A DNA stretch of 64,000 bases from Soonwooa sp032078105 (GCA_046269235.1 JBJZOS010000004.1:195431-259430), one strand, 5' to 3'. Shown: positions 17,901 to 26,652, counted from the first letter of the stretch. Notes: generated by a model not told the origin, from the letters alone. Made by a program: numbers and translations.

Positions 17901-20900
17901 TACACTTGGGTAACGTATCAGAAGATGTCCTTAAAGATGGTAAACTTCTTTACGAAAACGGAATGCCAACGACTTCTAACCCAACGCAGACAACAAGCTC
18001 AGAATGGGGTAATCAACCAACGCAATTCCCGATTCTATATGCTTTCTCGACAGAAGGTGATGAGAGAGCGCAACAAGATCTAGGTTACGATGGTCTTAAT
18101 GACGAAGCTGAATCTTCGAAATTTGGCGTGTCATTTAATAACCCAGTGACCAATGAGTTGGATCCCGCATCGGATAACTTTGTATTCTATATGTCGGATA
18201 AATTCCAAGGGGCATTGGCTTCTTCTCTTATTGATCGTTATCGTTATTTCCGTAATCCACAAGGCAACTCACAAGCTAATACTTTAGAAGTTGCGACACA
18301 GTTACCAGATGCGGAAGATATTAATAGAGATTATAACTTAGACCAAAGTGAAGATTATAACCAATACACAATTGACTTAGCAAAAGATAAATTAGTTCTT
18401 GATGGTAATAACAAAATTGTTGATATCAAAGAAGTCAATGTTAAGTTTGAAAATGGTCAAAATTCAAAAGTTAAATGGTATTTGTTCAGAATTCCAGTTT
18501 CTCAGTACGATGATAGATCATTAGGAGGTAATAGTGATGCTGCTATTCTTAACAACGTGAGATTTGCCAGAATGATTCTTAAAGGTTTTGAAGAAACATC
18601 AACCTTAAGATTTGGTACGTTTGACTTAGTAAGATCAGATTGGAGAAAATATACCAATCGATTGGCATATAACGATAAAAATGATGATCTTAATGAAGGA
18701 CAGGCGGTTACTAATATTAGTAAATTCGAGGTAGGAAGTGTTAACTTAGAGGAAAATGCTTTAGGAAAACCACCTTATGTATTGCCTCCAGGTATCGATA
18801 GACAAGTGTTAAGTGGTAATGCTGGTGCGCAAAGACAAAACGAATCTTCGCTTTACATGAAGCTTAGTAATTTGGGTAGAGAGGCGAGAGGTGTTTTCAA
18901 AAATACAAATCTTGACATGCGTCGTTACAAAAAACTAGAATTATTCGTACACGCTGAAGATCTTAAAAATGTGATGAATACAAGTGTTGATCCTGATGCT
19001 AAATTTTTCATTCGTTTTGGATCAGATGCTACGGATAACTATTACGAGTACGAAGCTTCACTAAAATATACAGCGCAAAATGCAACGTCGCCATTGGACA
19101 TTTGGCCAACAGAAAACCAAGTTAATCTAGCGATTGAAGAATTTGTAAATGCGAAAATGAAGCGTGACGAATTGGTGAAAGATAATGCGCCAGGAGTTAA
19201 ACTTGACACGCGTTACGAATATCCCGACTACAAGCCAGACGGCGAAAACAAAAAAATCTTCATCAAAGGTCGTCCGAGTTTAGGAAATGTAACTAACATT
19301 TTGATTGGTGTTAGAAATAACAACGGAAATATTGGAAGTCGAGGAATGTTAGCTGGAGAACAAAAAGATTTGGTACTTTGGGTTAATGAGATTCGCCTTT
19401 CCGAAATCGAAAATAAAGGTGGTTATGCAGGGAATGCGTCCCTTAACTTTAACTTAGGAGACTTTGCTTTAGTTAATGCTAATGCAGCTTATTCATCAGT
19501 TGGATTTGGCGCAATTGACCAAAAACCTTCAGAAAGAGCGCAGTCATCTAACTCGACATTTAGTATTAATACAACGGTTAATATGGATAAATTCCTTCCA
19601 GAGAAGCTTGGTATGAAGATTCCGCTTAACTACTCGTATACGCAAACCATCGAAGATCCTAAATATAATCCGCTTGATAATGATGTGGAGTTGACGAAAT
19701 CGCCTAACGAAGAAGATCTTAAAAAAGTGGTTAGAACATACAGTCAGCAACGTAGCATCGGTGTGGTTAACATGCGTAAAGAACGTATGAATCCTAACAA
19801 AAAACCAAAATTCTATGATGTAGAAAACTTGTCTTTAACAACGATTTATAACGATGATTACTTCCGTGACATCTATACAAAACGTAATTACAGACAATAC
19901 TTAAAAGGATCGATTGAGTATAATTATAACTTCAAACCGTTTGTCTTACGTCCATTTAACAAAATGATTAGCGATACGGCGAAGTCTTACAAATATTTGA
20001 GATGGATAAAAGAAGTTAACTTCAATCCTGTACCGACGAGATTGTCTTTCAGAACAATGTTGGACAGAAATTATAACGAATTAGAATTTAGAAATATTGA
20101 TGCATTAATAAATGGAAATATTGATAATGCTAATACGATTCGTAACCGCACATTCTACTTCGGATGGCAGTATAGTTTAGGATTTAATTTCACAAAATCT
20201 TTAAAAATGGAAATTAACTCTGAAACCAGAACGCTTAATGATAATCTCTCAGTGTATGATATGAATACAAGCAGTATTTTCGGAAATCCTTTCAGAGCGG
20301 GACGTCCGGTACAGTATAATCATAGAGTACAACTTAATTATCGTTTGCCGTTTGAGTATTTACCGTACTTGGATTTCATTAATGCAGAATTAGGTTACAG
20401 CTTCCAGTATAATTGGAATGCAAGATCATCGGCACTTCGTAATTTCCAAAATCCTGAAACAGGTGCTATCGAAAGTCTTGGTAATGTTGGTCAAAACACG
20501 AATACGATTTTGGCGACATCGACTGTTGATGTACCGAAGTTTTTAGGTAAGTTTAAATACTTCCAAAAGATATCGGAAACGATGTCTAAGAGAAAGCAAG
20601 AGATTGACTCACTTAACAATGTGTATTCTCAAAACTTCTTGAAGAAAGGTAAAAAGAAAGAATTCAAAGCTTATAAGTTTAAGAATAAGTTGTCACCTTT
20701 CCAAGCGGTTGCTTATGCGTTAACATCGATCAAGCAGTTGGATGTTAATTATAATGAGAACAATGGTATTGTCTTACCAGGTCTATTGTCAGCACCTAAC
20801 TTCTATGGTGTTGGACAAACACTTGGTGGACCAACTATTGGATTCTTGTTAGGATCTCAGGCGGATATACGTCGTCTTGCCATCGAAAGATCTTGGATTT

Positions 20901-22027
20901 CGAGATCAGACTATATGACCGATGCTTATACGGAGATGACGACGCGTAACCTGACTGCTAACCTACAGGTGATGCCAGTTAATGATTTCAGAATCGATTT
21001 CAATGTGTTGCAAAACTACTCGCGTAACTTTATGCAGACCGGTTTCAATGTCAATCCAGATCCTGCTTTCTCATTTGGTTCAGAGATGATAACACACTCA
21101 AGTACGGCTTGGACATTTGGTACAGCCTTTACAGATGGCGCAGCACTTTATGATAAGATTAAAGAAAATGCGAGACTCATTTCTCAAGAATTAGGAGGCG
21201 CCGCAACGGCTACAGGTTATGCAGATGGTTATGACATTTCTAATGCCTATGTATTAATTCCGGCTTTCAAAGCCGCAGTAGAAGGTAAGTCACCGAAACA
21301 ATTAGGTAGCGTAAGAAAATCTGGCTTCCCACTTCCTAACTGGAAATTAACTTACAGCGGACTTAAGAACCTTCCGATTGTTAATAGTCAATTCTCGAAG
21401 TTTGATGTGTTACACAGTTATTCATCAACTTATACGATGGCAGGTGTACAGTCAAATATCGATTACTTTAACAGAAAATCAGCTGGCGAAAGAGATGTTA
21501 ATGGCAATTATATTAATCCATATACTTTCTCACAAGTAGGATATGTTGAGTCTTTCTCTCCGCTTATCGGTATTGATGTCACGATGCGTAACAATATGCA
21601 GTTCCGTGCATCGTATAACAGAGACAGAGCTTATATGTTAGGATTGATCAATCATACCTTGACCGAAGATATGGGAACGGAGTACGTTGTTGGTTACGGT
21701 TATATTCTTAAAGATCTAAAACTAAAAATCAACTTCAAAGGAAGACCTAGAGATATTAAGAGTGATCTTAACATAAGAGCAGATTTAGCTTTAAGAGATA
21801 ATAAAACGAGAATCACAAATATTTTAATTGATGATTCTCAAGTAACAGGAGGACAAAAGCTACTGACATTAAAATTGTCAGCAGATTATAATATGTCACA
21901 AAACTTCAACTTGAAATTCTTCTACGACCAAATGGTTACGAAGTATAAGATATCAACAGCCTTCCCGCTGTCAACAGTTAGAGCAGGTCTTACCGCAACA
22001 TTCACATTCGGCGGTGGAGGCTTCTAA
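14921..22027 (+). CDS. sprA: Type IX secretion outer-membrane translocon protein SprA
   Basis: 2368 residues, the expected giant size. SprA forms the very large outer-membrane beta-barrel through which T9SS cargo reaches the surface, and is needed for gliding and adhesin secretion in Flavobacterium (SOV in Porphyromonas). The start is GTG 14921: an upstream in-frame ATG at 14903 is followed at once by TAA, and the GTG start gives a good signal peptide with cleavage near AIAQ-EK (about residue 26). The body alternates Asn/Asp-rich loops with aromatic beta strands and ends in a barrel strand, LTATFTFGGGGF. A terminator follows. No other gld/spr genes are in the window; a decayed T9SS cargo tail at 26399-26581 fits a functional T9SS. 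Confidence 0.95.
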   Translation: MRREFYFKKIFALLLVLVGCIQAIAQEKPNDSVNIKNHFNLASPIRYEAFYDVKEGIYYLYPKIGNTTVGNPLVMTFDQYRNYMLQNQLKSYFQEKSDNNNLANRKDQADAKKKGLLPSITIRNKIFENIFGSNKIELIPQGYASFDLGVLLQKIDNPLILPQNRNNFTINIQQRMQLGLTGKVGENLQLKANYDTQSGFAFENRMNLMWQAKGSWKDLQSKGLDDKTTGGEDKVIKKVEFGNVSMPLSTSLIRGAQSLFGLKTDFQLGKTTGTFVFSQQQGEARNIVVQGGGAISTFKVNAYDYEDNQHYFLGHYFYDNYDKTLQSYPTLSTRINVTRLEVWVLDQGSANLQDQKSIIGIRDLGDGADAYPSNTQNGLYNAVTGLGAGLRDVGTAYNTINGQNLPNAQGGTEPYIDGEQFIFNRKAKRLNPGEYKFNPQLGYISLNQRLNDNQFLAVSYSYTIAGSDKVYKVGEFSEESSVLVTKMLKSNTMVKTTSPMWDLMMKNIYPMNANQIQQDNFLLNVYYRDNASGGKVNYLPGITTPDNNLLKTLNWDRLNLNNDVQAENGVFGDGIFDFVQGLTIDPEQGKLIFTKVQPFGKTMSDLIQNLPNSNSIDSKQYVYDDLYTKLKETAKQSNLAQRYTIEGRYKGAQGQGISMGAINVPQGSVRVTANGVQLTEGVDYTVDYMLGTVTIINEQVKQSGQAINISMENQMTFNTQRKRFLGLNLERRFNDHLTVGATVVNYAERPLTQKVNFGQEAVNNTMAGFNILYNNELPFLTRLTDKIPFINTEAPSNLNFKAEAAYLIPGQNKGTNDQSYIDDFEQTTSKISLKEPSLWSIASKPELNKTDPIFANAGLNDDTKNGYGRGLTSWYNIDPRFYGVGGKAPNGINAQVLSNHRSRRVMMSELYNERDFVAGEQTMLTTFDVSFYPTQRGPYNVNPLDEAANQRWGGLMRSIGVSNFVNSNIEYVEFWMMDPYADGNNLGNNPKLLLHLGNVSEDVLKDGKLLYENGMPTTSNPTQTTSSEWGNQPTQFPILYAFSTEGDERAQQDLGYDGLNDEAESSKFGVSFNNPVTNELDPASDNFVFYMSDKFQGALASSLIDRYRYFRNPQGNSQANTLEVATQLPDAEDINRDYNLDQSEDYNQYTIDLAKDKLVLDGNNKIVDIKEVNVKFENGQNSKVKWYLFRIPVSQYDDRSLGGNSDAAILNNVRFARMILKGFEETSTLRFGTFDLVRSDWRKYTNRLAYNDKNDDLNEGQAVTNISKFEVGSVNLEENALGKPPYVLPPGIDRQVLSGNAGAQRQNESSLYMKLSNLGREARGVFKNTNLDMRRYKKLELFVHAEDLKNVMNTSVDPDAKFFIRFGSDATDNYYEYEASLKYTAQNATSPLDIWPTENQVNLAIEEFVNAKMKRDELVKDNAPGVKLDTRYEYPDYKPDGENKKIFIKGRPSLGNVTNILIGVRNNNGNIGSRGMLAGEQKDLVLWVNEIRLSEIENKGGYAGNASLNFNLGDFALVNANAAYSSVGFGAIDQKPSERAQSSNSTFSINTTVNMDKFLPEKLGMKIPLNYSYTQTIEDPKYNPLDNDVELTKSPNEEDLKKVVRTYSQQRSIGVVNMRKERMNPNKKPKFYDVENLSLTTIYNDDYFRDIYTKRNYRQYLKGSIEYNYNFKPFVLRPFNKMISDTAKSYKYLRWIKEVNFNPVPTRLSFRTMLDRNYNELEFRNIDALINGNIDNANTIRNRTFYFGWQYSLGFNFTKSLKMEINSETRTLNDNLSVYDMNTSSIFGNPFRAGRPVQYNHRVQLNYRLPFEYLPYLDFINAELGYSFQYNWNARSSALRNFQNPETGAIESLGNVGQNTNTILATSTVDVPKFLGKFKYFQKISETMSKRKQEIDSLNNVYSQNFLKKGKKKEFKAYKFKNKLSPFQAVAYALTSIKQLDVNYNENNGIVLPGLLSAPNFYGVGQTLGGPTIGFLLGSQADIRRLAIERSWISRSDYMTDAYTEMTTRNLTANLQVMPVNDFRIDFNVLQNYSRNFMQTGFNVNPDPAFSFGSEMITHSSTAWTFGTAFTDGAALYDKIKENARLISQELGGAATATGYADGYDISNAYVLIPAFKAAVEGKSPKQLGSVRKSGFPLPNWKLTYSGLKNLPIVNSQFSKFDVLHSYSSTYTMAGVQSNIDYFNRKSAGERDVNGNYINPYTFSQVGYVESFSPLIGIDVTMRNNMQFRASYNRDRAYMLGLINHTLTEDMGTEYVVGYGYILKDLKLKINFKGRPRDIKSDLNIRADLALRDNKTRITNILIDDSQVTGGQKLLTLKLSADYNMSQNFNLKFFYDQMVTKYKISTAFPLSTVRAGLTATFTFGGGGF

Positions 22028-22042
22028 AAAGTTATTAAATCA

Positions 22043-22076
22043 AAAAAACGCATTAGTATTACTAGTGCGTTTTTTT
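22043..22076 (+). terminator. Intrinsic terminator of sprA
   Basis: ACGCATTAGTA and TACTAGTGCGT form a near-perfect stem, flanked by A and T runs. Confidence 0.88.
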
Positions 22077-22132
22077 ATGAATATTAAAGATGAGCTGACT
22101 ATTATTTAGATTACTTATATTTTTAAAATTAA

Positions 22133-22164
22133 GTTGTGGCATATCGAAAATCTAATTAAATTTG
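22133..22164 (+). promoter_or_regulatory. Promoter of gcvH
   Basis: GTTG at 22133-22136 and TAAATTTG at 22157-22164 are separated by 20 bases, and the ATG follows 19 bases later. Confidence 0.6.
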
Positions 22165-22183
22165 TATCAAACAATAAATCGTA

Positions 22184-22561
22184 ATGAATACACCAGCAGA
22201 ACTAAAGTACACCAAAGACCACGAGTGGGTAAGATTTGAAGATAACGTAGCAACAATCGGGATTACAGATTTTGCACAAAGCGAATTAGGAGACATCGTA
22301 TTTGTAGATGTTGACACAGTAGATGATGACTTAGCTGCAGGTGACGTATTCGGAAGCGTAGAAGCTGTAAAAACTGTTTCTGACCTTTTCTTACCAGTTG
22401 AAGGTACCGTTATCGAGTTCAACGAAAAACTAGAAGACGAGCCAGAATTGCTTAACTCTGATCCGTACGGAGATGGTTGGATCATCAAGTTACAACTAAA
22501 AGAAGGGGCAGATCTTTCTTCATTATTATCAGCAGAAGATTATCAAGCGATTGTTGGATAA
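22184..22561 (+). CDS. gcvH: Glycine cleavage system H protein
   Basis: 125 residues, full length. The lipoylation lysine is residue 63 in GSVEAVKTVSD, and DHEWVRFEDNVATIGITDFAQ is the conserved N-terminus. GcvH shuttles the methylamine group between the P, T and L proteins on its lipoyl arm during glycine breakdown. The partner genes gcvP and gcvT are not in this window, which is usual for Bacteroidota. The gene overlaps the VanZ-like gene by 11 bases. Confidence 0.96.
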   Translation: MNTPAELKYTKDHEWVRFEDNVATIGITDFAQSELGDIVFVDVDTVDDDLAAGDVFGSVEAVKTVSDLFLPVEGTVIEFNEKLEDEPELLNSDPYGDGWIIKLQLKEGADLSSLLSAEDYQAIVG

Positions 22562-22916
22562 ATATCGCAACATATTTAGAAAATATATAATGCCCATTTA
22601 TTGGGCATTTCTTACGTATATGCTACTTCGACCAGGCATCGAAAACAAAGAGTATTCATTCATGTTTCCTGGTATCGATAAAGTTTTACATTTTAGCATT
22701 TTTGGATTTTTGGGATTTTGCATTTTAGCGTCCTTTCCCAATATCAAAAAGTCCACTTACCTACTAATAGGTTTAAGCTACGCATTGATCACCGAAATTT
22801 TACAAGATGTAATGGGCTTCGGCCGATCGCTAGAGATCTTAGACCTATTGGCAGATATGACAGGTTTTAGCTTAGCCATTTTCGTTTACAACCAAATTTC
22901 AAAACGACTTCCTTAA
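22551..22916 (+). CDS. VanZ-like membrane protein
   Basis: 121 residues with about four hydrophobic helices. DKVLHFSIFGFLGF and ITEILQDVMGFGRSLEILDLLADMTG match the VanZ-like family, whose cellular role is unclear outside teicoplanin resistance. The start lies inside gcvH (11-base overlap), an arrangement suggesting translational coupling. Nothing here points to antibiotic resistance. Confidence 0.82.
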   Translation: MLDKYRNIFRKYIMPIYWAFLTYMLLRPGIENKEYSFMFPGIDKVLHFSIFGFLGFCILASFPNIKKSTYLLIGLSYALITEILQDVMGFGRSLEILDLLADMTGFSLAIFVYNQISKRLP

Positions 22917-22934
22917 TATTTATTTTTTCTATTT

Positions 22935-23111
22935 CGGGCAATCCTCGCGCCTTGCTTAGTCCTTGTTATCTCGGTCGGGCTGTCCGCTGTATCTTGGAAG
23001 CTTCGCTCGGTCGTCTATGTTACGTTGCTCCTTCGTCGCGCCGTAACACCGTCGCCTCGCTCCGCTCCAAGGATGCCGCTTCCATCCCTATTGCGGATGG
23101 CGGATAATAAT
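22935..23111 (-). repeat. GC-rich interspersed repeat, copy 1
   Basis: An abrupt GC-rich block in AT-rich DNA. It shares AAGGATGCCGC(C/T)TCCATC (23069-23086), CGCCTCGCTCC and the boundary GGATAATAAT (23102-23111) with copy 2. The orientation is set by the core GGAGCGAGGCG on the minus strand. The small ORF inside it (23025-23246) is repeat sequence, not a gene. Confidence 0.8.
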
Positions 23112-23282
23112 AAGATTTCCGATTACCAAATTTCAAATTTAAAACATCGTAGAAAGCAAAATTGGTTGAACTTAATCAAGTTTAACAAGATGACTAGTGA
23201 CAGCCGGAAAAGACGCCATGAAAATTATCAGTTCCCTAAATTGTAACATAAAAGAATGCTAAATTTGAGTAAAATATCAAGA

Positions 23283-23732
23283 ATGTCGCATCATTTACTT
23301 TTAATATTTCATTTGTTAGGCGCTTGCATTTGGGTTGGTGGACATTTGATTTTGTCCTTCGGAATTTTGCCCGAAGTTTTGAAGAAAAAAGATCCCGAAA
23401 TTCTCCTCAATTTTGAACGAAAATATGAGAAAATAGGAATTCCTGCTTTGCTTGTTATGGTGATTACGGGCGTTTGGATGTCGTATCAATTCGGGATTAA
23501 ATGGGATAATTGGTTTCATTTTGCAAATCCTTTGGAAACAGCGATTTCCATAAAATTGGGTTTTCTTCTCGTAACCATTTTGTTTGCGTTGAGTGCTAAC
23601 TTCCTTGTTTTACCAAAACTTTCTGCGAAAACACTTCCATTGATGGCTTTTCATGTGATTTCAGTGACATTATTGGGCGTTGGCTTTTTGTTGGTGGGGA
23701 GTTTTATTCGGTATGGTGGAATTTCCTTTTAA
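23283..23732 (+). CDS. CopD-domain membrane protein
   Basis: 149 residues from ATG 23283 (MSHHLLLIFHLLGACIWVGGH); a frame start at 23256 adds nine non-hydrophobic residues and is less likely. About four transmembrane helices are seen. The H-x2-LGACIWVGGH pattern in helix 1 matches the CopD-domain family, proposed to move copper or to act as a small heme or cation protein. No copper gene is adjacent, so the substrate is unknown. Confidence 0.7.
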   Translation: MSHHLLLIFHLLGACIWVGGHLILSFGILPEVLKKKDPEILLNFERKYEKIGIPALLVMVITGVWMSYQFGIKWDNWFHFANPLETAISIKLGFLLVTILFALSANFLVLPKLSAKTLPLMAFHVISVTLLGVGFLLVGSFIRYGGISF

Positions 23733-23814
23733 TAAATAAAATGTCACTAATTTTTGAAGTGTATTTTTTAAAATATGATTATTTGAAAAATATTATATTT
23801 ATCTAAATATTAAG

Positions 23815-24267
23815 TTGATGCAGAAGATTGGATATGAAAAAAGTGAACTAAGACGTTTTGTGATGCAAGTTTTGTCAGACAAAATTAAAAAATTAGAAAA
23901 CTTCATAGATTTTACCATAGAAGCAAGTCGCGATATCAAGAAAACACCAAAGTATGATAGCATTCGCGAGGAAGCTCAAGAAGAAATTTATCAATTGCAA
24001 AAACAGTTAGCAGGTTTTTACGATATGCAAAAATCTATGGCGAAAGTTGTCAATTCTGAGTCTCAAAAAGTGAGACTTGGTACTTTGGTGATTACCAATA
24101 AAGCACGTTTTTATATCTCGATATCCTTGGGAGAGTTTTTCTATGATGGTGACCGATTTTATGCCATTTCGGAGGAGAGTCCTTTGGCGCAAAAAATGTT
24201 AGGTTTAACCGTTGGTAGCGAGTTTACACTTAATAAGATCCATCAAAAAATTGTGGAGATTATTTGA
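23815..24267 (+). CDS. GreA/GreB-family transcription factor-like protein
   Basis: 150 residues. The N-terminal half (about 1-75) is helical and charged, like the coiled-coil finger of Gre factors. The C-terminal half (VRLGTLVITNKARFYISISLG...SPLAQKMLGLTVGSEF) matches the GreA/GreB FKBP-like domain, including the SPLAQKMLG helix. Gre factors rescue backtracked RNA polymerase. The usual acidic fingertip pair is not evident, so this may be a Gre-fold regulator rather than a true cleavage factor. The broken GNAT gene follows immediately. Confidence 0.72.
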   Translation: MMQKIGYEKSELRRFVMQVLSDKIKKLENFIDFTIEASRDIKKTPKYDSIREEAQEEIYQLQKQLAGFYDMQKSMAKVVNSESQKVRLGTLVITNKARFYISISLGEFFYDGDRFYAISEESPLAQKMLGLTVGSEFTLNKIHQKIVEII

Positions 24268-24271
24268 TTGT

Positions 24272-24615
24272 ATGAAAACTATTTTAGAAACTTCTCGTTT
24301 TTTCTTCGTGAATTAAATGCCCATGACGCCGAATCTTTTTTTGCTCTAAGTGCTAACCCAAATGTCCTGAAATATACGGGCGATAGAGCTTTTGATAATG
24401 TTGATGAAGCACGCAATTTTCTTCAAAACTATAAAGAATACGAAAGATACGGTTTTGGAAAATGGGCAATTATATCTAAAAATTATAAACAATTTGTAGG
24501 TTGGTGCGGACTAAAATTTCATCCCGAAACTCATGAAGTCGAACTTGGATTGAGGATTTTTGAAGAATTTTGGAATCAAGGTATCGCCACCGAAACAGCT
24601 AAATCTAAAACTTAA
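24272..24615 (+). pseudogene. GNAT acetyltransferase, frameshifted and truncated
   Basis: From ATG 24272 the frame reads MKTILETSR and then runs into a stop. The continuation FFLRELNAHDAESFFALSANPNVLKYTGD is in another frame. The switch falls on a run of six T at 24298-24303; seven T would restore one frame from start to end. The protein also stops right after the acetyl-CoA-loop segment WNQGIATETAKSKT, so the C-terminal third of a GNAT domain is missing. An open frame read from TTG 24268 hides the first lesion. It is probably non-functional. Confidence 0.7.
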
Positions 24616-24651
24616 TTCTTGAAACCATAAATCTATTCGTATTTTTACAAC

Positions 24652-25164
24652 ATGGAAAATGCAAAGATTTTAAAACATATTATCGAAGAAAGACGCAGTG
24701 TTTTTCCGAAAGATTACACCGATACGCCAATCCCAGAGCATATTTTGGAAGAAGTTCTTAATGCTGCAGTTTTGGCGCCTAATCATAAAAAGACAAAACC
24801 TTGGCGCTTCAAAGTCTTTAGAAGTGAGGACAAAAAGAACTTAGGCGAAGAGTTGCAATCGATCTACAAAACGATAACACCACCGCAAACATTCCTTGAA
24901 AAGAAATATCAAGATATTGGTTTCAAAATAAGCAAAGCCAATATTGTAATCTCCATCGTTTGCGAGTTCAGTGGACTTGTTCCCGATTGGGAAGAGATTG
25001 CTGCAACCGCTATGGCTGTTCAGAATATGTATTTGACTTGTACAGCTAATAGAGTTGGTTGCTATTGGAGTTCGCCAGCTTTGGTTAATCATCTACAAGA
25101 GTCTTTAAAAATTGAGGAAAATCAAAAATGTTTGGGGCTTTTCTATATGGGAAGTTTGGCGTAA
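24652..25164 (+). CDS. Nitroreductase-family protein, possibly C-terminally shortened
   Basis: 170 residues. The N-terminal RRSVFPKDYTDTPIP and VLAPNHKKTKPWRFKVF are the FMN-binding elements of the nitroreductase fold, and ATAMAVQNMYLTCTANRVGCYWSSPA is the typical later helix-loop. Family members normally continue about 15-20 residues past GLFYMG, whereas this one ends there as SLA. With the broken GNAT gene next door, local erosion is possible. It would reduce nitro compounds or quinones using NAD(P)H. Confidence 0.78.
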   Translation: MENAKILKHIIEERRSVFPKDYTDTPIPEHILEEVLNAAVLAPNHKKTKPWRFKVFRSEDKKNLGEELQSIYKTITPPQTFLEKKYQDIGFKISKANIVISIVCEFSGLVPDWEEIAATAMAVQNMYLTCTANRVGCYWSSPALVNHLQESLKIEENQKCLGLFYMGSLA

Positions 25165-25214
25165 TTTTTTTTAAAATAGTTTTGATATTTAATTTTCAAA
25201 TAAAAAGAAATTAC

Positions 25215-25222
25215 TATCTTTG
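25215..25222 (+). promoter_or_regulatory. -7 box (TATCTTTG) of rpsP-rimM
   Basis: An exact TANNTTTG match 48 bases before the rpsP ATG. The leader contains a small hairpin GGGA-CGTGA-TCCC at about 25242-25254, in a position where a ribosomal-protein feedback element could sit. Confidence 0.6.
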
Positions 25223-25270
25223 CACACTATTAAAATCTAACCGGGACGTGATCCCAAAAATTAAAACAAT

Positions 25271-25828
25271 ATGTCAGTAAAAATTAGATTACAAAGACAC
25301 GGTAAAAAAGGGAAACCTTTCTTCCACATCGTGGTTGCAGATTCAAGAGCGAAAAGAGATGGTAAATTCATCGAAAAAATCGGAATCTATAACCCAGTTA
25401 CTAACCCTGCAACTATTGAGTTAAATGTTGACTCTGCTGTTAAGTGGTTAAACAACGGTGCTCAGCCTACTGACACTGCAAGAGCGATCCTTTCTTACAA
25501 AGGTGCTATGTACAAAAAACACTTACAAGGTGGTGTTGCTAAGGGAGCTTTTGACGAAGCTGAAGCTGAGAAGAGATTCGCTGCTTGGGTTGATGCAAAG
25601 GAAGCTAAAGTAAAAGGTAAAGTTGATGGTTTAGCTACTGCTAAAGCTGACGCTAAAAAAGCTGCTTTGGAAGCTGAGGTTAAAGTAAACGAAGCTAGAG
25701 TAGCTGCTGCTGCACAAGCTGAGGCTGATGCTAAGGCTGCTGAAGAAGCTGCTAATGCACCTGCTGAAGAAACTACAGAAGCGCCTGCTGAAGGAGAAGC
25801 TGCTGCTGAAGAAAACACTGAAGCTTAA
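25271..25828 (+). CDS. rpsP: 30S ribosomal protein S16 with long alanine/glutamate-rich tail
   Basis: 185 residues. The first 80 or so are a normal S16 (MSVKIRLQRHGKKGKPFFHI, DSRAKRDGKFIEKIGIYNP, PTDTARAIL). The remaining residues form a low-complexity A/E/K tail, probably a long helix, ending EEAANAPAEE...ENTEA. S16 alone is about 80-90 residues in most bacteria, so the tail doubles its size; similar tails occur in Bacteroidota. S16 is a primary binder in 30S assembly. rimM follows 12 bases later, matching the link between S16, RimM and 16S rRNA maturation. Confidence 0.95.
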   Translation: MSVKIRLQRHGKKGKPFFHIVVADSRAKRDGKFIEKIGIYNPVTNPATIELNVDSAVKWLNNGAQPTDTARAILSYKGAMYKKHLQGGVAKGAFDEAEAEKRFAAWVDAKEAKVKGKVDGLATAKADAKKAALEAEVKVNEARVAAAAQAEADAKAAEEAANAPAEETTEAPAEGEAAAEENTEA

Positions 25829-25840
25829 AAATCCTATATT

Positions 25841-26383
25841 ATGCGTAAAGAAGACTGTTATCTATTAGGAAGAATTACGCGTAAGCACGGATTGGCTGGT
25901 CACGTGATCCTAAAATTGGACACCGATCAACCGGAACTTTATAATAAATTGGAATCAATATTCGTTGAAATCAACGGATTATTGGTTCCTTTTTTTATTG
26001 AAAAAACATCTTGGAGCAAGTCCGACGCGCTTAATATTTTACTTAAAAATATTAGCGAAACGCTTGCCGATCAAGTTCTTGGGAAAGATGTCTATCTTCC
26101 ACTTTCTACTTTGCCGCCACTTTCTGGCAAACAATTCTATTATCACGAGGTTGTCGGTTTCGAAATCCATGAGGAGGATGGGAAAACTTGTGGTATCATT
26201 CAGTCTATTAATGACCAAACAGCTCAACATTATTTTATGCTAAGATTAGCGGACAAAGATGTGGTTATCCCAATTATTAAAGATTGGATTTTGGAAGTTA
26301 ATCGCGACGAAAAGTTCATCAAAATGCAATTGCCAGAAGGCTTGATGGATGTTTTCTTAGGAGATCACAAAAAAGACGAATAA
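25841..26383 (+). CDS. rimM: Ribosome maturation factor RimM
   Basis: 180 residues, full length. The N-terminal RimM domain starts CYLLGRITRKHGLAGHVILKL, and the C-terminal PRC-barrel region contains YYHEVVGFEI and a final PIIKDWILEVN...MQLPEGLMDVF. RimM binds free 30S subunits, helping head-domain assembly near S19. It is co-transcribed with rpsP. Confidence 0.94.
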   Translation: MRKEDCYLLGRITRKHGLAGHVILKLDTDQPELYNKLESIFVEINGLLVPFFIEKTSWSKSDALNILLKNISETLADQVLGKDVYLPLSTLPPLSGKQFYYHEVVGFEIHEEDGKTCGIIQSINDQTAQHYFMLRLADKDVVIPIIKDWILEVNRDEKFIKMQLPEGLMDVFLGDHKKDE

Positions 26384-26398
26384 TTCTTGTGCGCTTCC

Positions 26399-26581
26399 TT
26401 ATTTTGGAAGATAATATATTACATATTTTTTCTTTTTCTTACTCACATTTTTAACAATGATGACGTACATGCCTACTTTGTTGTCAGCAATATTAATGAT
26501 TTCTGTTGTCGAAAAATCAATTTTAGTTGCTGCTTTTATCCCATTGATATCGAGCATATAATACTTTAGATAAGTAGGCAA
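26399..26581 (-). pseudogene. Remnant of a T9SS-cargo C-terminal sorting domain
   Basis: An open minus-strand segment of about 60 codons reads YYMLDINGIKAATK..., then IDFSTTEIINIADNKVGMYVIIVKN and a lysine-rich end. This is the layout of a type A T9SS sorting domain (beta-strand, DINGK turn, GxY strand, basic tail). There is no ATG start and the rest of any cargo protein is missing: about 70 bases to the right an IS3 remnant begins. It is probably the last piece of a secreted protein gene broken by insertion and deletion. Domain assignment is by pattern only. Confidence 0.5.
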
Positions 26582-26652
26582 ATTGTAAGCTTCCCCGAAA
26601 ACAGTACGGTTTAAAAGTATAAAATTATGAACTTTAAATCGTAACTAATACA

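Noticed and set aside
23025..23246. 73-codon + strand ORF
   Set aside because: It lies mostly inside GC-rich repeat copy 1, with a low-complexity R/S/P composition typical of repeat translation.
25495..25818. 107-codon minus-strand ORF rich in A and S
   Set aside because: It is a mirror of the repetitive Ala/Glu tail of S16.
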